Below are positions 1 through 13,189 of a DNA stretch of 64,000 nt, in pieces. The first letter of the stretch is position 1. Every line of letters begins with the position of its first letter. The stretch spans positions 10,182,974 to 10,246,973 of the forward strand of contig OX419757.1 of the NCBI GenBank assembly GCA_948567375.1. The letters run 5' to 3'. A model generated the notes under the pieces. That model did not search any database. It was not told the origin of the DNA and was given only the letters and a program-made list of their open reading frames with translations. Made by a program: the position numbers and the translations under genes. Source of the stretch: Lunularia cruciata. Lineage: Eukaryota; Streptophyta; Marchantiopsida; Lunulariales; Lunulariaceae.

Positions 1-1
1 C

Positions 2-331
2 TAACTCCAACCCACATTTTTAATTTTCATTATTCATGCACCGCTTACTAGTGGTCTATTACATAACATTTTCTATTTCTCAACGTCTATTTTGCATAGT
101 TGTTATTGATTTCAAGTTGTTTACTAGTCCTTTAGAATATATGTTCTTCTCAATTTGTCTCAATTATGTCTTTGCTTCATGTTACTTTTGAATGCATTCT
201 ACCTTATGGATTTATCACTATTTTATCATTGTGCATCATGTACATCTTGGTTACCAATCATTTTCATTTCATGAGTTTTGGATAACCTATTCCCCAAAAT
301 GGCTTCTACTATCATATACCTATATATACCA
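2..331 (+). repeat. left terminal direct repeat of the PLE (pseudo-LTR)
   Basis: This matches 5,181-5,511 over about 330 bp with scattered substitutions, sharing blocks such as tctatttcttgca-like, gcattctaccttatg and tatacctatatata. It begins at the window edge, so it may extend further left. Similarity is lost just after the tatacctatatata block. Confidence 0.8.
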
Positions 332-618
332 TATTTTCACTATGAGACTAGAATTTTGGGGTTTGTGTTCAACCACCTCTTTGTTTTATCTTGAAATAGA
401 TTCTTTTGATTCTTTATAAAAGATTCAAGCCATGCTACAGTAGTTGGTTTAGGATAGGTAAGTTCATGACATATTGCTCCATTCATCATCTAGTGTATTC
501 TTTCTTTTGAACAGCCTTTTGCTCCTCCCTTCTCTGGTTTCCTTGATTGTTTTATTCTAGTCTTCTCTTCTTCAAATTCACACTCTGTTGATAGTTACTC
601 CTTCTGGTCTTCACTCCC

Positions 619-739
619 TTCAGTCCCTTGAGCCTTGCTCTATGTCCAAAATAGTCAGTCCTTTTAGTCCCTCAAGCCCTGCTCTATGTCCACCTTCTGG
701 TTATCACTCTCTTTAGTCCCTTGAGCCCTACTCCATGTC
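619..739 (+). repeat. three-copy degenerate short tandem repeat inside the PLE
   Basis: The block ttyagtccctygagccctgctctatgtcc-like recurs at about 619, 663 and 712 with 44-49 bp spacing. It lies upstream of the RT segments and is probably untranslated or a low-complexity part of the element. Confidence 0.6.
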
Positions 740-3700
740 CACCATAACATGCCATATCCACCTCTTACTATTCCCAGTCTATGGTTCTATCCACCTCATA
801 TCACATATGACTTTGTTGGGTCTTGGTCTTTGTTCAGTCCTAATTTCAATTCTCACATTGACTCTTCATTTGCTCACCTTGATAACCATGTTCCTTTTAC
901 ATACCCTTCTTCTCATTTTATTTGTTACCCAATTCCAAGGTCCATACCAGCCTCCTCTGGTCAGCCACTTCCTGTTCATAGCACTGATTTCATCATCTTT
1001 TCTTGTTCCATGCTGACTCACCTTTGTCCATGTCAGACTTACTATTCATGGTCACTATTCTACCCATGTTTGGCATTACTCTTTGACTCACCTCATGGCA
1101 CATCAAGGTGACTACTATTTACTATCTTGAGATTTATAGCTTTACCCATCCCTCTTTTGCCTACACCTTACCTCTTCTATGCGGCACACATAGGGAACTC
1201 TCTGCATGGAAATACCTCTTTTAGATCCATCTTTATACTTCACCTTACGCATACTTTCCCTTTCCCTTTCCCTTTGAGCAGAATTGATTGGCTCATGAAA
1301 AGGACACATTTGCTCACTAATCATTTCTATAGACCCTGATCCCATTCAACAGCATTTAAGGGCTTTCAGATTTTGCCATGCAAAGAATGTTTTGTTTCTT
1401 CACCCCTAAAATGACTTTGGAGTTATATATATCATTTATTCCTTACATAATGGCTAATGCTATGTGGGCCAAACAATGAGTTTTTCCTTTTGAAGATTCC
1501 AACAACACTGTTGCCTGGGAAATTCTCTCTTGGTTCTTTATTCTTCTACCTTCAAGTTTACTCCCTTGATGGGAATGATGGCCAAATTTTGGTTCCATGG
1601 CTTTAGGCTATTCCTTGTGGTCAAGGTACCTCCAAGTACTCACTTTAGATATTTTGCCAATGCCGAGGAGCTCTTTTGGATCTGTTTCCTCAACTATTGT
1701 GCTCCTCAAGGGTACAATGTTGGTGCAAGAGCATCTCAAAACCACCTTTGGAGACATCAAAGAGAAAAACACCATTTTTCTCTCACCTATCACACCTTTT
1801 GTTTTGTTTGCTCTTGATCATTCTTCCCTTTCCACACTCCCTATGGCCAACTTTTCCATTTCTAGAAGATCTACATTTCTATACTACCTCCAAAGCATTT
1901 CTCATCTGTTCATGATGCTTGACTTTGATGCCTTCTCTGATTCCTTTCTTGCCCATTTTAGAGTTTGTAATTTGATGTAGATCATACATATCCATAAAAA
2001 AACTCCTTCAACTACTTTACCCAAGATTGAGTCGGATATCAATACACTCCTAAATTGTCTTTTGCTCTTCTTTTCTCCATACTTCTTGAATTGTAGATCC
2101 ATTCTAGACATTTGTCCCACCCTTATCATCTTCACTTTTACCTTTAAGGAGATCGACAAAGCTTGCTTACAATCTTCATTGTGTGACCAAGAAGTTGTAT
2201 AGGCTTTACCTCCAAGTACTCTATTTATGACTCCTATTGTTAATTTTAAGTATGGGAAAACTTTGGGCCATTTACACGTTAACTTTGCTTCACTATCATG
2301 GAATTTATCAAAAAAAAGTTCTCCTCCTTTGCCCTATAGTTGTCTTCACCATCCAAGTTTCATTTACCCTTCACATGAACATGTCATTACAGCTTTGCTT
2401 CAGATTTTACCTTCCTCCAACATATCACTTCTCTTCTTTAGAGGAACCAAGTTTCAACTTTTGCCCACGTCTCTCCCTCTACTTTCATTGATATTCAAAC
2501 TTGCATTCACAACTTTTCTTTTTCTTATGAAGCCATATTAGGCACCAAAGGTATTTTTGACCAAAGGACAATCATCCATCTATAAAAAGTTAACTTTTAT
2601 TCAATCTCCTTCCCATTTTGGGTGATTTAAATTCTGTAGATCTGATCTCCCTTTCCCTTCATGATAGAAAACTTCTTTCTCATTTCAAGTCCCATTTTAT
2701 TATTACTTTTATTATACCTAAAATTTTTGTATTTGTTTGTAGGCAATTTTACATTCAAACCTTACTCAATGATCTTCATTCTCCTTCAGTTGCCTATAAA
2801 TACGCATTGATTCTTCAAACTCAGCTTTTACTTTCTCACCACAATTTCAATACGTCTCAAAGATTTTGCAGTTCCAAAGATTCTGAGAAACTTCACTACT
2901 TCTGTTGTGCTTTGAAATTCCATAAGTCTGTCCTTGTTCCTAGGTTCATTGTTGTAGGATGCCCTACTTCTTTATCTGAACTTTCTTGCTGGCTAAGCTC
3001 CTTCTTCAAAACACTACTCCTTTAGCAAACAACCTTTGGAGAAATGAATTCTTACATGTGGGCTTAATGGTCAACTAAAGTTGGATCAGTTGGATCTTGG
3101 ACAACTCTTTTGGAGTTCCCATTTTACTTGAGAAGGTGCAAAGATTGCACAAGAAAAGATCCTCTACTCCCCCAAGTCTTGTTTTCTGGAAGAATCCTGC
3201 CACCATGGAGAAAGTTCTTTTTCAAAGTTTTGATTTGACCATCCTTTATACAAAGATTCACCTCCATGATCTCAAAACAAGGCTATCTACTCTCATCAAA
3301 TCTATTTTCCATTACATGTTCTCTCTAAATAGGGAATTGTATTGCTTGTCAAGACCTTATACTTGAATTCAAATATAGATGGCTTAAAAACAAAAACAAA
3401 ATCTTTCCATTGGCAAAACACCTCAAATTCATGGTTGTTGATGAGGAATTTCTCATCTATTGGATACTATTCCTTTTTGATAACCTCTACACGACTTTTG
3501 GGAATAAGCTCTTCTGTGAAGAGATTGGGATTCCTATGGGGACACCTTGTGCTATCTTTGTGGCTAACCTATACCTCTTCACCTATGAACTTGAATTCAT
3601 ATGCAAATTACTAGATGCAAATGGTGTTGCCTTGTTGCATAACTTGTCCCAAGTTTGTAGATATGTTGATGATCTTCTTGTTATAGGGTTGGGACTTGAT

Positions 3701-5180
3701 CATTTTATGGATTTTATGTATAAGGATGATGCCACCAAAGGTGGTGAGATATATCCCAGACTTTCTTTTGAGTTAGTACAAACTCACTTTGGCATCCACT
3801 ATGATTAAGTGTTGCATTACCCAGGATAACTTCAATATCTTTATCTCTACCTATGATAAGAAAGAGCTGCCTCATTTTTGCTCACATCAAGAAAATCTTG
3901 CTCCCTCATGTTCTTTCAGACATTTCCTCCAAATTTCAATTAGGAATTATAGATCAGAGTGTGTTAGATACCTTTCAGCTTGTAGGAAACTTATAAATAG
4001 CTTTGTCTCTAAAAATTACCCTCTTCACCTGGTACAAAAAAAATTTTGCTCTATCTTACAAATGTAAAAAAAAATCCATGGTTATCATGGGCTTAGTATC
4101 TACATTTTTTGAACATCTGTTGTTCTTTCAGCCATGTAGGGAACTCATGTTCAAGCCCACCAGTTGTTTCTCCTATAGGTTTGCATACCATATAGTTGTA
4201 AGGGAGTTCTACTTGACTTCTAGACTTGTATATATACTATCTACCACTATTTTAGTTCACATATGGTTTTCTGCCATGTGGTCTTTGAAGGTTTGCTTAT
4301 GGACATGTGGGCCCACCTTGTCTATCACTTCATCCAAGGCAGATTTTTTCTCTTTTCTTTGCCCTCTCTTGTGGTGCTCTAGGTCCTTTTAGGCTTTTCT
4401 TTGCTTGTTTTTTATTTCCTTCTTACATTTTGCCTTTACTTTTCTTGTTTTTGTAGACTCACCTCTTCTTGTGTAGCATTGATGTTTCTTGCTCCCCTCC
4501 TATATTACTAATGAACCTCTGCTTGCCAATTTCTCATTGTTGTGTCATGGATTTTCTCTCTACTAATGGATATTTTAGGGATCCCTCAAGTATGTCCTAA
4601 TTCCTTCCCTCCTCTTACTCATGCTTATTCATTTCTTTCTTGCCTGATCCTCATTATACGGTAGAGACTCCTATGTTTATTTATGTGCCAACACTTTTGC
4701 TTGCCCTTTCTTTCCACACTTCCACTTCTATTCTTCTGTATTTTTTTACATTCCCACTACTTATGAGCGGTACTTCAGGGAAGCAACCTAGTTTTCCTTG
4801 GCACTCATGAGTGTTCAAGCAGAAACTTGGTATGAGGAGTATTGACACTGGCTTAGCTACTTTGGCATTGCATCAAGCATTGATGAAGTTGCATGTGTTT
4901 TCATGGAGGTTTAATATGGTTGCCTTCTGCTTCCTTTTGTTGTTTAGTGTCTCAGGACTCAAGCGTTCATAGTGCTTGTTGTGATATACTTTATATATTG
5001 TCCTCTTTTGCTTTGCTCTTGTTACACTATTACACTTCAACATGTCTGTGCAGCCACATCATCCATAAGCTCTCACATTGTTCCACTCCTCTATTCCCTA
5101 GCTAATTCACTCCCTATTATTTTTCCTTTGCTCTTTGCCTGATTCATGGTTTGACCTCCCGCGTCTACCGTGTTCCTGCC

Positions 5181-5511
5181 CAACTCTAGCCCACATTTAT
5201 AATTTTCATCATTCAAGCATTGCTTACTAATGGTCTATCACATAACATGTTCTATTTCTTGCAGTTTGTTTTGCATAGTTGTTATCAATTCCAAGTTGTT
5301 TACAAGTCCTTTAGATTTATGTTTTTCTCAATTTGTTTCAATTATGCCTTTGCTTTAGTTTACATTCAATGCATTCTACCTTATGAATTAATCACTATTC
5401 TAGCATTGTGCATCACGTACATCTTTGTTATCAATCATTTGTATTTCATGAATCCTGGATAACCCATTCCCAAAACTGCTTCTGCTCTCATATACCTATA
5501 TATACTATAAA
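5181..5511 (+). repeat. right terminal direct repeat of the PLE (pseudo-LTR)
   Basis: This is the partner of the repeat at the window start, in the same orientation and offset by 5,179 bp. Clear divergence suggests an old insertion or an old tandem arrangement. No hammerhead ribozyme core (CTGANGA...GAAA) was found by eye in either copy, although such ribozymes are known from PLE pseudo-LTRs. Confidence 0.8.
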
Positions 5512-5589
5512 AGAATCTCAAGTCTTTTTCAAGTCCAAATTTTATATAATTTTTCTTAATAAAAAATTTGTAATTTCAAAACCAACATC

Positions 5590-6120
5590 ATGACAACCTC
5601 TTCTCATACAAATTCTTAAAGTTCAAACTTATGTAGATGAAAAGTAAACTATGCTTTTAAGAGTTTTAAGAGTTTGATTACGGTTCTTATCAATTCTATT
5701 TTTGGTATTATATCATTCAATAGTACTCTTTTATATACAAATATTTGCAGAATTTCCTTAAAAGACTCTCTTTATTTATTCTTTTTTACATATGTAGACG
5801 TGCTTAAAAGTATATTATAACTTTTTTTAAATATCACCTACTATAGTCATCAATAAATAGTACATGAAAAATATATCATAAAAGGCTTGAAACTCATATG
5901 ATTGATATATTAAATAGATCAAGTCTAAAATGAACTTTGATTAGATATACTTTCCTTTTGGAATCTCCCTTCAATGGATTTTACATCACACATAACTATT
6001 ATGATATGATACTTTATACTTGATTTTTAGATTAATTCTTCTAAATAGATCCAATACCATTTAATTGTAAAATAAAATTATATATCCAAAACTACATCTG
6101 CTTTGAACCTTTGTCTTGGA
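5590..6120 (-). mobile_element. Ty1/copia integrase relic
   Basis: On the minus strand, 5,838-5,858 reads FIDDYSR, the hallmark of the Ty1/copia integrase core. The residues before it (to about 5,990) resemble the LGG-KYF stretch that normally precedes this motif. The surrounding DNA is strongly AT-rich and badly decayed, with many breaks, so only a fragment can be named. No LTRs were found. Confidence 0.45.
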
Positions 6121-9000
6121 GTTGATTTACTATATATTAAAAAATAATGAAATATTATTATATATTACTTAATAAAATATCTAGATTGAAATTTTTTTGT
6201 CTTAATACCTTGCAATAATATTTCTTAACTTCTCGAAGATTACATAATAACTTATTTCATATACATTGACTTCCTTATAATGTATTAACCAATTGAAAGT
6301 TCTTAATTAGTTTAGCAAATGAAGGAAAAATGCAGCCTAATTGTATTTCCATGATGTATTCTACTTAAATAGTTACTTTTCTCAATATTTAGAATGATGA
6401 AGAATGACATTAGTAAATTATCAAAATGATAAGCAACATCCATGAAGTATTATCATGAATAACTTATCTTTTTGAGAGTTATATGATTATATATAAAATA
6501 ATAAACATAATTATTTTTTATAAAAAAATTATTATATTTTAAGCTTATTATAATCAATATAGAACTCGCTTCTTTCCTTGGAGAAATTCTACCAGATATC
6601 TACTAATTTTTTAATTGATTTTAAAATATAATTTACTTTTATAATTCCTTTATGATATTTTATTTTATAATCATAACATGTGAGGTCATTGATACTGAAT
6701 ATATTTTCTTCTTTTACCACAGTAGAGAAACATATAACAAGGTTTCTCAACTGCCATAAACAAAGTTTCCACAATTAAGGAGTTGACTACTTAGATTCAT
6801 CAAGGAATTCAAAAGTAGATGCTTTTCATTACACAAAATTAGCAAAGCAATATGCCCATGTCTATAGGAATCATGTGAAGTTCAGAGTAGTAGATTAAGT
6901 TTTGTTATCCATTATCAATTTAACTATAGTAGATACACCAAATAGTAACCTTTGATATATAAGTCTGCTCATTACCAAGTTAGTATAGTGATTTATCATT
7001 TTGAGTTATTATCTCACTTGAAATAACTTCTTGTATTTCATGTATCACTCTTATGGAAGAGTGAACCTTATTTCTCACAATTTATAAATAAGTATCAACC
7101 ACCTCCCTTACTTCAATTCAAGTACGATTGAGAAATTTGAGATGGAACAAATCTTTAGAATGTAGACACTTGATCATCACCATCAAAAGATTGAATACTA
7201 GGTCTATTAGAAAAAATATTCATTATAGAAAATGAAGATTGAATACTTGGTCTACTAGAAAAAACATACATTATATGAAATATCATAAGAACATTTCGTT
7301 CATCTAGCTAAATGTAACATTATTAGTTATAGAATTTGAGCAATCAAACCACAATGATTTTTTGATTCAAAGTGGAGTAGAGTTCTAATTATCCTAAATG
7401 AGTCAGAACTAAAGTAGGACTTTTCTCTAAGTCAAGAATATTGGCCAATAATTCCTTCTATGAAAACTTATAAATGAAGTTAACTATAGATCTAAAGAAT
7501 ATCAAGAATAACTTGTTAACAAAATAAAACATTATTGATCAAGATTTTTGAGTGAAATCTTTGACTATGTGTTAATGATAATTTTTATATACATAATATA
7601 TGAGGATGCATTGAGATTTATAATTGACTTTTATAATAGTAGTTTTGCATAAAAAGATGGAGGGAATGCAGTTTGAAGAACCTTATATTTATTATTTATT
7701 TTGAAAAGTCTTTGTATGTGCATAAGTGTAATCATATTTTATCTAACACTAAAATGGATATATTTTATATTTAGGTTTAGATTAATTAATTTATTATATG
7801 ATAAAAATATAATTAAAAATAATTAAATAATTATCATAAAATAAAGAATAAAATAAATATTATATGATAAAATAATTTTTTTTTACTTATAGGATTATTA
7901 ATAGGTATATGTTTACAAAATATATACTTTAGAATATTTTTTTGTTCCATTATCATCAACTCACAAAAAAATCATGTGTTTATCCATATTTAATTATAAA
8001 TATTTAGTTCATATTCAATATTTTATTTTTACATAAAATTGAAGTGTATGCTTTTATACCTATTTAGTTTTATAAGTCATTTTTTGAAGGTATTATATTG
8101 ATATTTTTGCTTGTCAATACCCTATTCCAAAGTTAATAAGAATCAAAGGTTGGAGGCAAGTATCATTAGTTCATTTAGAATTGAGATTTAACTTCTTATA
8201 TAATGAAGGCATGATCCAATGATTTCTTTTTGATTAATGTGACATGTCATTTTATTTTGAAATTTAGCTTGTGTTTTATCATATCAGTTTTAGTTTATAG
8301 ATGTAATCAAATCCAAAATTCTCCAAATAAGTAAAATACACAAAGAGTAATGTAAAATATATTCAATATTATTATGATTCAAAAGTGATGGAATTTTGAG
8401 TCATATATATTTTATTTTATTTTTACTTATATTTTGAATTTGCATAGCAAACTTCAAATGATGATAAGATAACGGTTGATATAGTAATAATTTATACGAT
8501 ATATGCTATAAAATGGACTTATATTACTTCCCATGTTAAACATTTGAGACTTATTGTAGTTTTCAACAACCAGATCTTTTAAAGTTCTATCTAGAAATCA
8601 TCACACTCTTATTCTCCACTTAGATGAACTATATGTTTTATTACATCTAATTTGAATCTAATCTAATTTAAATCTTACAAAACAACATATCAAATAAAAG
8701 AAAAATTGCACTCCTAGTCACTATGGCGGAGGCATTGCGGTACTCACATTTTTCATTTTGGATGAGTTTTAAAAAAGAAGTGTATTACTGAATTCAATTG
8801 AAACCAAATAGAAAAGAAATAAAATTACGTATAAATTAATTAAATTAATTTAAATATTATTTACTAAAAAATCCAAAAATAAATTAGAGATATACCAAAT
8901 TGTAAAATTGACAATAATAAAAAATCTCAATATAAACAAGAAATACACCTAATCATAACAGTAATAATTATAAAGAATCATCAATCCAAATTCTCTTTTA
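6121..9000. other. AT-rich gene-free stretch
   Basis: No exon, RNA gene or intact element can be supported here. It is very AT-rich, probably decayed repeats. Part of it (about 7,290-7,560) resembles the degenerate repeat family at 34,398-35,100, sharing blocks such as cagaactaaagt, ttggc(ca/t)aa and tctttgact, which indicates a common dispersed source. Confidence 0.5.
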
Positions 9001-9261
9001 CCTTACAACATTCACAGGCATTGGTCTTCATAACCAAGCAGCTGCATTAGGAACTCATGTCAAGTCTTTCGTCTCCCTTTAACATATATACCTATATTTC
9101 ACAACATATCACCGCGTTCAATTTTAGTATATATTTTTTCTTTCCCCTAGGTATGCATGCTTTAGTTTTATCTCAACTTTTTGCCTTTTCTCTCTTTTCC
9201 GTTGGCCCCGTGCTCGATTTACCCTTTTGTATCTTTTTGTGCCTTTCTTTCCTTTATTTCT

Positions 9262-9555
9262 TGGTAGAAGGCGACCATGTACGAAGGATGGGAAGACCCC
9301 AGGAAAGCCAAGGATGGGAAGATCCTTTATTCCTTGGGGGTATACTATTTGCCCTTTTGGCTTGTCCATTCCATGCCGAGTATTCCTAAGGATAACTTTC
9401 GGGGCGGGCTCCGTCCTATAAGCACTACGTCTGTACAATGCAGAGCAGGTAAGTGCTTAAGTTGCAGAAATTGCTAAGACGAGTTCTTTTCCTTGTACGG
9501 CTTGGTGGGGGTCGTCCCATTCTTCTTGTTATCGCACGCGGTCGCCTTTCTTACG
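9262..9555. repeat. dispersed repeat, two inverted partial copies
   Basis: A block aaggcgacc...atggga(a/c)gacccc...aagcc at 9,268-9,310 reappears in inverted orientation at 9,487-9,555 (ccttgtacggctt...cgcggtcgcctttc). The same motif set occurs again at 52,193-52,310 and 52,567-52,665. The family is unknown; it could be a short non-autonomous element or a recurrent structured sequence. Confidence 0.5.
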
Positions 9556-11312
9556 GTTCTTTTTAAATTGTACTAGGTACATTTTGGTGGTGTTTACATA
9601 TTGGGAAGAAGTTCGACCACGTGGCACTTGTCATGGTGTATATCTAAATGCCACTAGTATCGACGTTATTTCATTCACACTGACCAATGCCCCACGTTGC
9701 AAAGTCCATCATGCGGGACTTGGTCGTGGAGTAAGTCGAAATGCCAAATACTGGGGTCGGTTAAGTTCCTGTTTGAATCGTAAATAAGTGGGTCGAATTT
9801 GACTGGCACTGCGAGAGTTGTGAAAGTCAGTATTCTCCATCTTCTTCGCGGTGGTCTGCACTGGACAGTGCACATTCATTCCGTGGGGTTTCTACGACGA
9901 GTTTGCCAAGTGGTGGATCCTTCTAGCGGTTGCAGGGAGTGGTACGGTATACACCTCACATGCTTTTCGCGATTGAGATGTTTCTAGTGAAACATTCTAC
10001 AGTACTACTTCTGCTGAAACATCGATGAAGTAGTATTGAATGTCAAGCTTGTGTGTACACAGCAGAAAGCTTATCTAGAATGGTTTGAAAGCGAACGCAA
10101 TAAAGTCTAGTGTACAGTTACAATTTATCTTTACTACTAAGAGAAGATTAGTGTTATAGAAGAGTACGGTAGTAGAGTGAACAAATATGTCGAATTGATA
10201 AATGATACTCTGAGATGAGTTAAGCAAGTATAAGGAAAATTTCATACAATCTCAATTAACCAATTTGCTTCTCACGCTCCCCCAACTTCTGAATCAATTC
10301 CGTCATTAATAGATGCATAGCATAGATATGCGATTAAGTTTTGAACCATCACTCATACATGCAGAGCATGTTCACCCGGTTAGTATACAATACAGCACGT
10401 TTCATGGTTTAGCTTTTTTCAGCTTTCTTGTAACCAGCAATCCAGGTTACGATGGAAATCGGCCAAGAATTTTGATGGATGTGGTAATTTTGGCGCTCCA
10501 AATTGTTTGTCCATCTCAGTACGGTAGGTCTGCGGAATGTATACAGTAGTATCAATGCACATGAAAAAATCGTGGACTGGAAGTGCAACTGGCTACACTA
10601 GCATCGTTCATCTGAAGTTGTTTTTGCCTGCTGGTGGACAGGCCTGAACATTGTTGTGTTTCCATGGATCTGCTCTACACCTAATTTGCTGGTGGCTACT
10701 GTTTCCTCCTTATCCTTCGATATGTAAAGCTTGAAACCTGACATACATCAGAAACAAATACTGTATATGGCCTTCTGCATGTCGTAACCAGTACATGGTA
10801 CTTCATCCCTAGCTTCCTACTGAAATCATATGATATACTCTCCCTAGATTAGCTGTTTCTTACGAACGTGAACAACTGGCTAAGGGAACTTTGTTTCATC
10901 TTTCTCCTTCAAGTTATACGCGAGAAACGAGTGCGAGCAACTCTGTTGTGTACAGGTAGATAGAGTCATATTTTCTAAAAGAGAAGACATCAGTTATTCG
11001 ATATTGTATGAAGTTCTTGTGATACATGACCTGGGGAATATCCTTCTTGGTTAGATTTTTAAATATCGGCTTCTGTAAACTGGCGATTGAAATTCTGGAG
11101 AGGAATCTGAATGTCCGTATGCTACACAGTAGTCCTGGACTACAGTAGCGGCTTTTCGAGTTCTTCTTTTACATCATAAACTCGATTTGCCCCCCTTCCC
11201 AGCTTTTCCCGTCCTCGTCAGGGAGATTTCGAAGAATTTCAGATCATAGGAATCTAACTCGCCAGGTTTATATATTATTATATGCATTGCCATTGTTGAT
11301 GTGTCAGGTCCT

Positions 11313-11432
11313 GTCAGATCGGCCTTGTTGACGAAAGGCTTTACACGACTTCATAAACTTCATAATATTCATGTCAGATTGGTCTTGTTGATGAAAGGCT
11401 TTACATGACCGAAATTACTGTAGATGAATTAT
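11313..11432 (+). repeat. 60-bp tandem duplication
   Basis: The block gtcagaty-ggycttgttga-ygaaaggctttaca occurs at 11,313 and again at 11,373, an exact 60 bp period with few substitutions. This is two copies only. Confidence 0.75.
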
Positions 11433-12703
11433 GGAGTCCGCGTCATGCTTCGTTGTATTCAGCATTCATATTTGGTAAGTCTTCTTCTTCAAACGTCCTA
11501 GGGCCGTCACATACTCCTCCTACCCTCGCTGCCGTTCCACGCTGACACACTGAACTTGCGCTGCATTACGATTCATATATATTATGAGTCATCCCATCAT
11601 CAAACTACAATACTGCAATCACATGTGAATCTTTGTAGCGCGAGGTGGAGAACTGTATCCGGCAGTATACAATAGAGGCAGGTACTGCATTTCTTGAGAA
11701 TTTAACCTTTAGAAATCTTTCATTGGAGTTCCAACTATATGCACGTACAATGGCTAATGGTGAGGACACTTCAACAATTTTACTCTCGATGACTGCATGC
11801 GACGATTACATTTGTACAACAAAATACTCCAACTCTCCGCTCATGTTTGTAATTAGGACCACTTTTTGGTACCTAATATTTAGACTGATATGTACTCAAG
11901 TTATAAGGAGGAACAAGCAGAAGTAATTGTTCAGTCCGTTTTGATGAGGTCGGTGATACACGAGAAAATCGGAACTTTGATTGCTGAGCGTAAAAGATCT
12001 TAAAAAATCACTGTGATAGCACAGTATGCCTGATAGCCAAAACAGCGCATACAGGTTTAACGGGAAGTTACAGCAGTAACTTACCAGTTTGAGACCTTTG
12101 TAGGCGAAGAGTTACTGTACCAGGTTATATCATCAATCAAATGTGGAGTTCTGTTGATCTTCAATCACTGTCCATCGTTTCGAGATATCGTTTGACTACT
12201 TGACATATACTTCTGGCTCTGTTCCTCACAAGTTGTTTACCGCAACTTAATGATCACGAGGTCTCTAACCCACGAAGAATTTCACAGTTCACATGTAGCT
12301 CATGTTCTTATGGTTGAGTCACGGTGGAGAACCCATTCGAATTCATTCATCGTTTGGTGTTGTAGCAAGCACCACACGAAGAAAGCTTGACTATGTATCG
12401 GGAACGTGCAGAAGATAGTGACAACCCCACTTGCAACCACTCGTTATGAACAGGGAGAACGAGATCATGTGGCGTAAGGCATCTTACTGTTATGAAGCCC
12501 GATAGTGGTAGAGATACAAAATGAACATGATGAAGTATTGGGAGGACAAAACCTCGATATCAATCTGAAAAGCAGACTGAAAAGAGCTTGTTTAATAGAT
12601 AGTGATAATATGATCATGCATGACAAAGAGTTCCGAGTCCTGGGTACCAGTCACTTGGACAAAATCTAGATTACTTTACTGTCCATTACAGTAAACTAAT
12701 ATA

Positions 12704-13189
12704 GACTAGAGATCTCCGAAGCGTCAGGTAAACTCCACTTACAACTCCAAAGATCATTTACTGTCCATGCCCACTCCGCGTTTCTCTTTCCAATATGTAG
12801 TGCATAATGTAGCTTCTTGAATTTGTCAAGCACCACTTCTTGACCTTATTCAGCCCTTAATGGAAGCACATAGTAAGCAACCATATCAGGTGCTTTCCTT
12901 AAGTAGACTACTGTACTCAGCATGCCAAACAGATAGGTAGAATTGACCAAAAGCTGGTCAAAGAACATCAAGAATATGATCGAAGAGATACGTGTGAGTA
13001 GAAGGCAGAATACCAACTAGTAGCGATAGTAATTACCAGATGGCACTGCGCTTAGATATTCCGGTCGTAGTTAGTGAGTCACGTTCACCAGCGAAATACA
13101 GTAGACAGTGCCATTTTGACTTTCAAATTGATCCTGTGGTCTTTGAAGTTGTTAGTGGAGTTTAGCTGATGCTCTGGAGATCTCTAGTC
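12704..13189. repeat. foldback: ~53-bp inverted arms, ~380-bp spacer
   Basis: The arm at 12,704-12,756 (gactagagatctccgaag...) is matched in reverse complement by 13,136-13,189 (...ctggagatctctagtc) with about ten mismatches. The spacer has no open frame. The arrangement suits a foldback or Mutator-like non-autonomous element. No clear target duplication was found. Confidence 0.6.

Larger units (their letters stand above)
1..5512 (+). mobile_element. Penelope-like retroelement (PLE), decayed
   Basis: A fossil reverse-transcriptase element of the Penelope-like class. Three short open stretches on the + strand carry recognisable PLE pieces. At about 2,690-3,020 there is an N-terminal segment with FVFVCRQFY-like and PRFIV-like motifs. 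At about 3,225-3,300 there is the RT motif A region (SFDLTILYTKI). At about 3,480-3,680 there are IPMGTPCA and CRYVDDLL, the latter being the RT catalytic YxDD motif. A following stretch (about 3,800-4,060) has the YDKKE/RYLSAC pattern seen after the RT in this class. No GIY-YIG endonuclease was recognised. Direct repeats of about 330 bp lie at both ends (2-331 and 5,181-5,511), as expected for the pseudo-LTRs of PLEs. The element is broken in several places. The left end may continue beyond the window. LINE or LTR origin is less likely because of the IPMGT...YVDD spacing and the terminal direct repeats. Confidence 0.75.
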
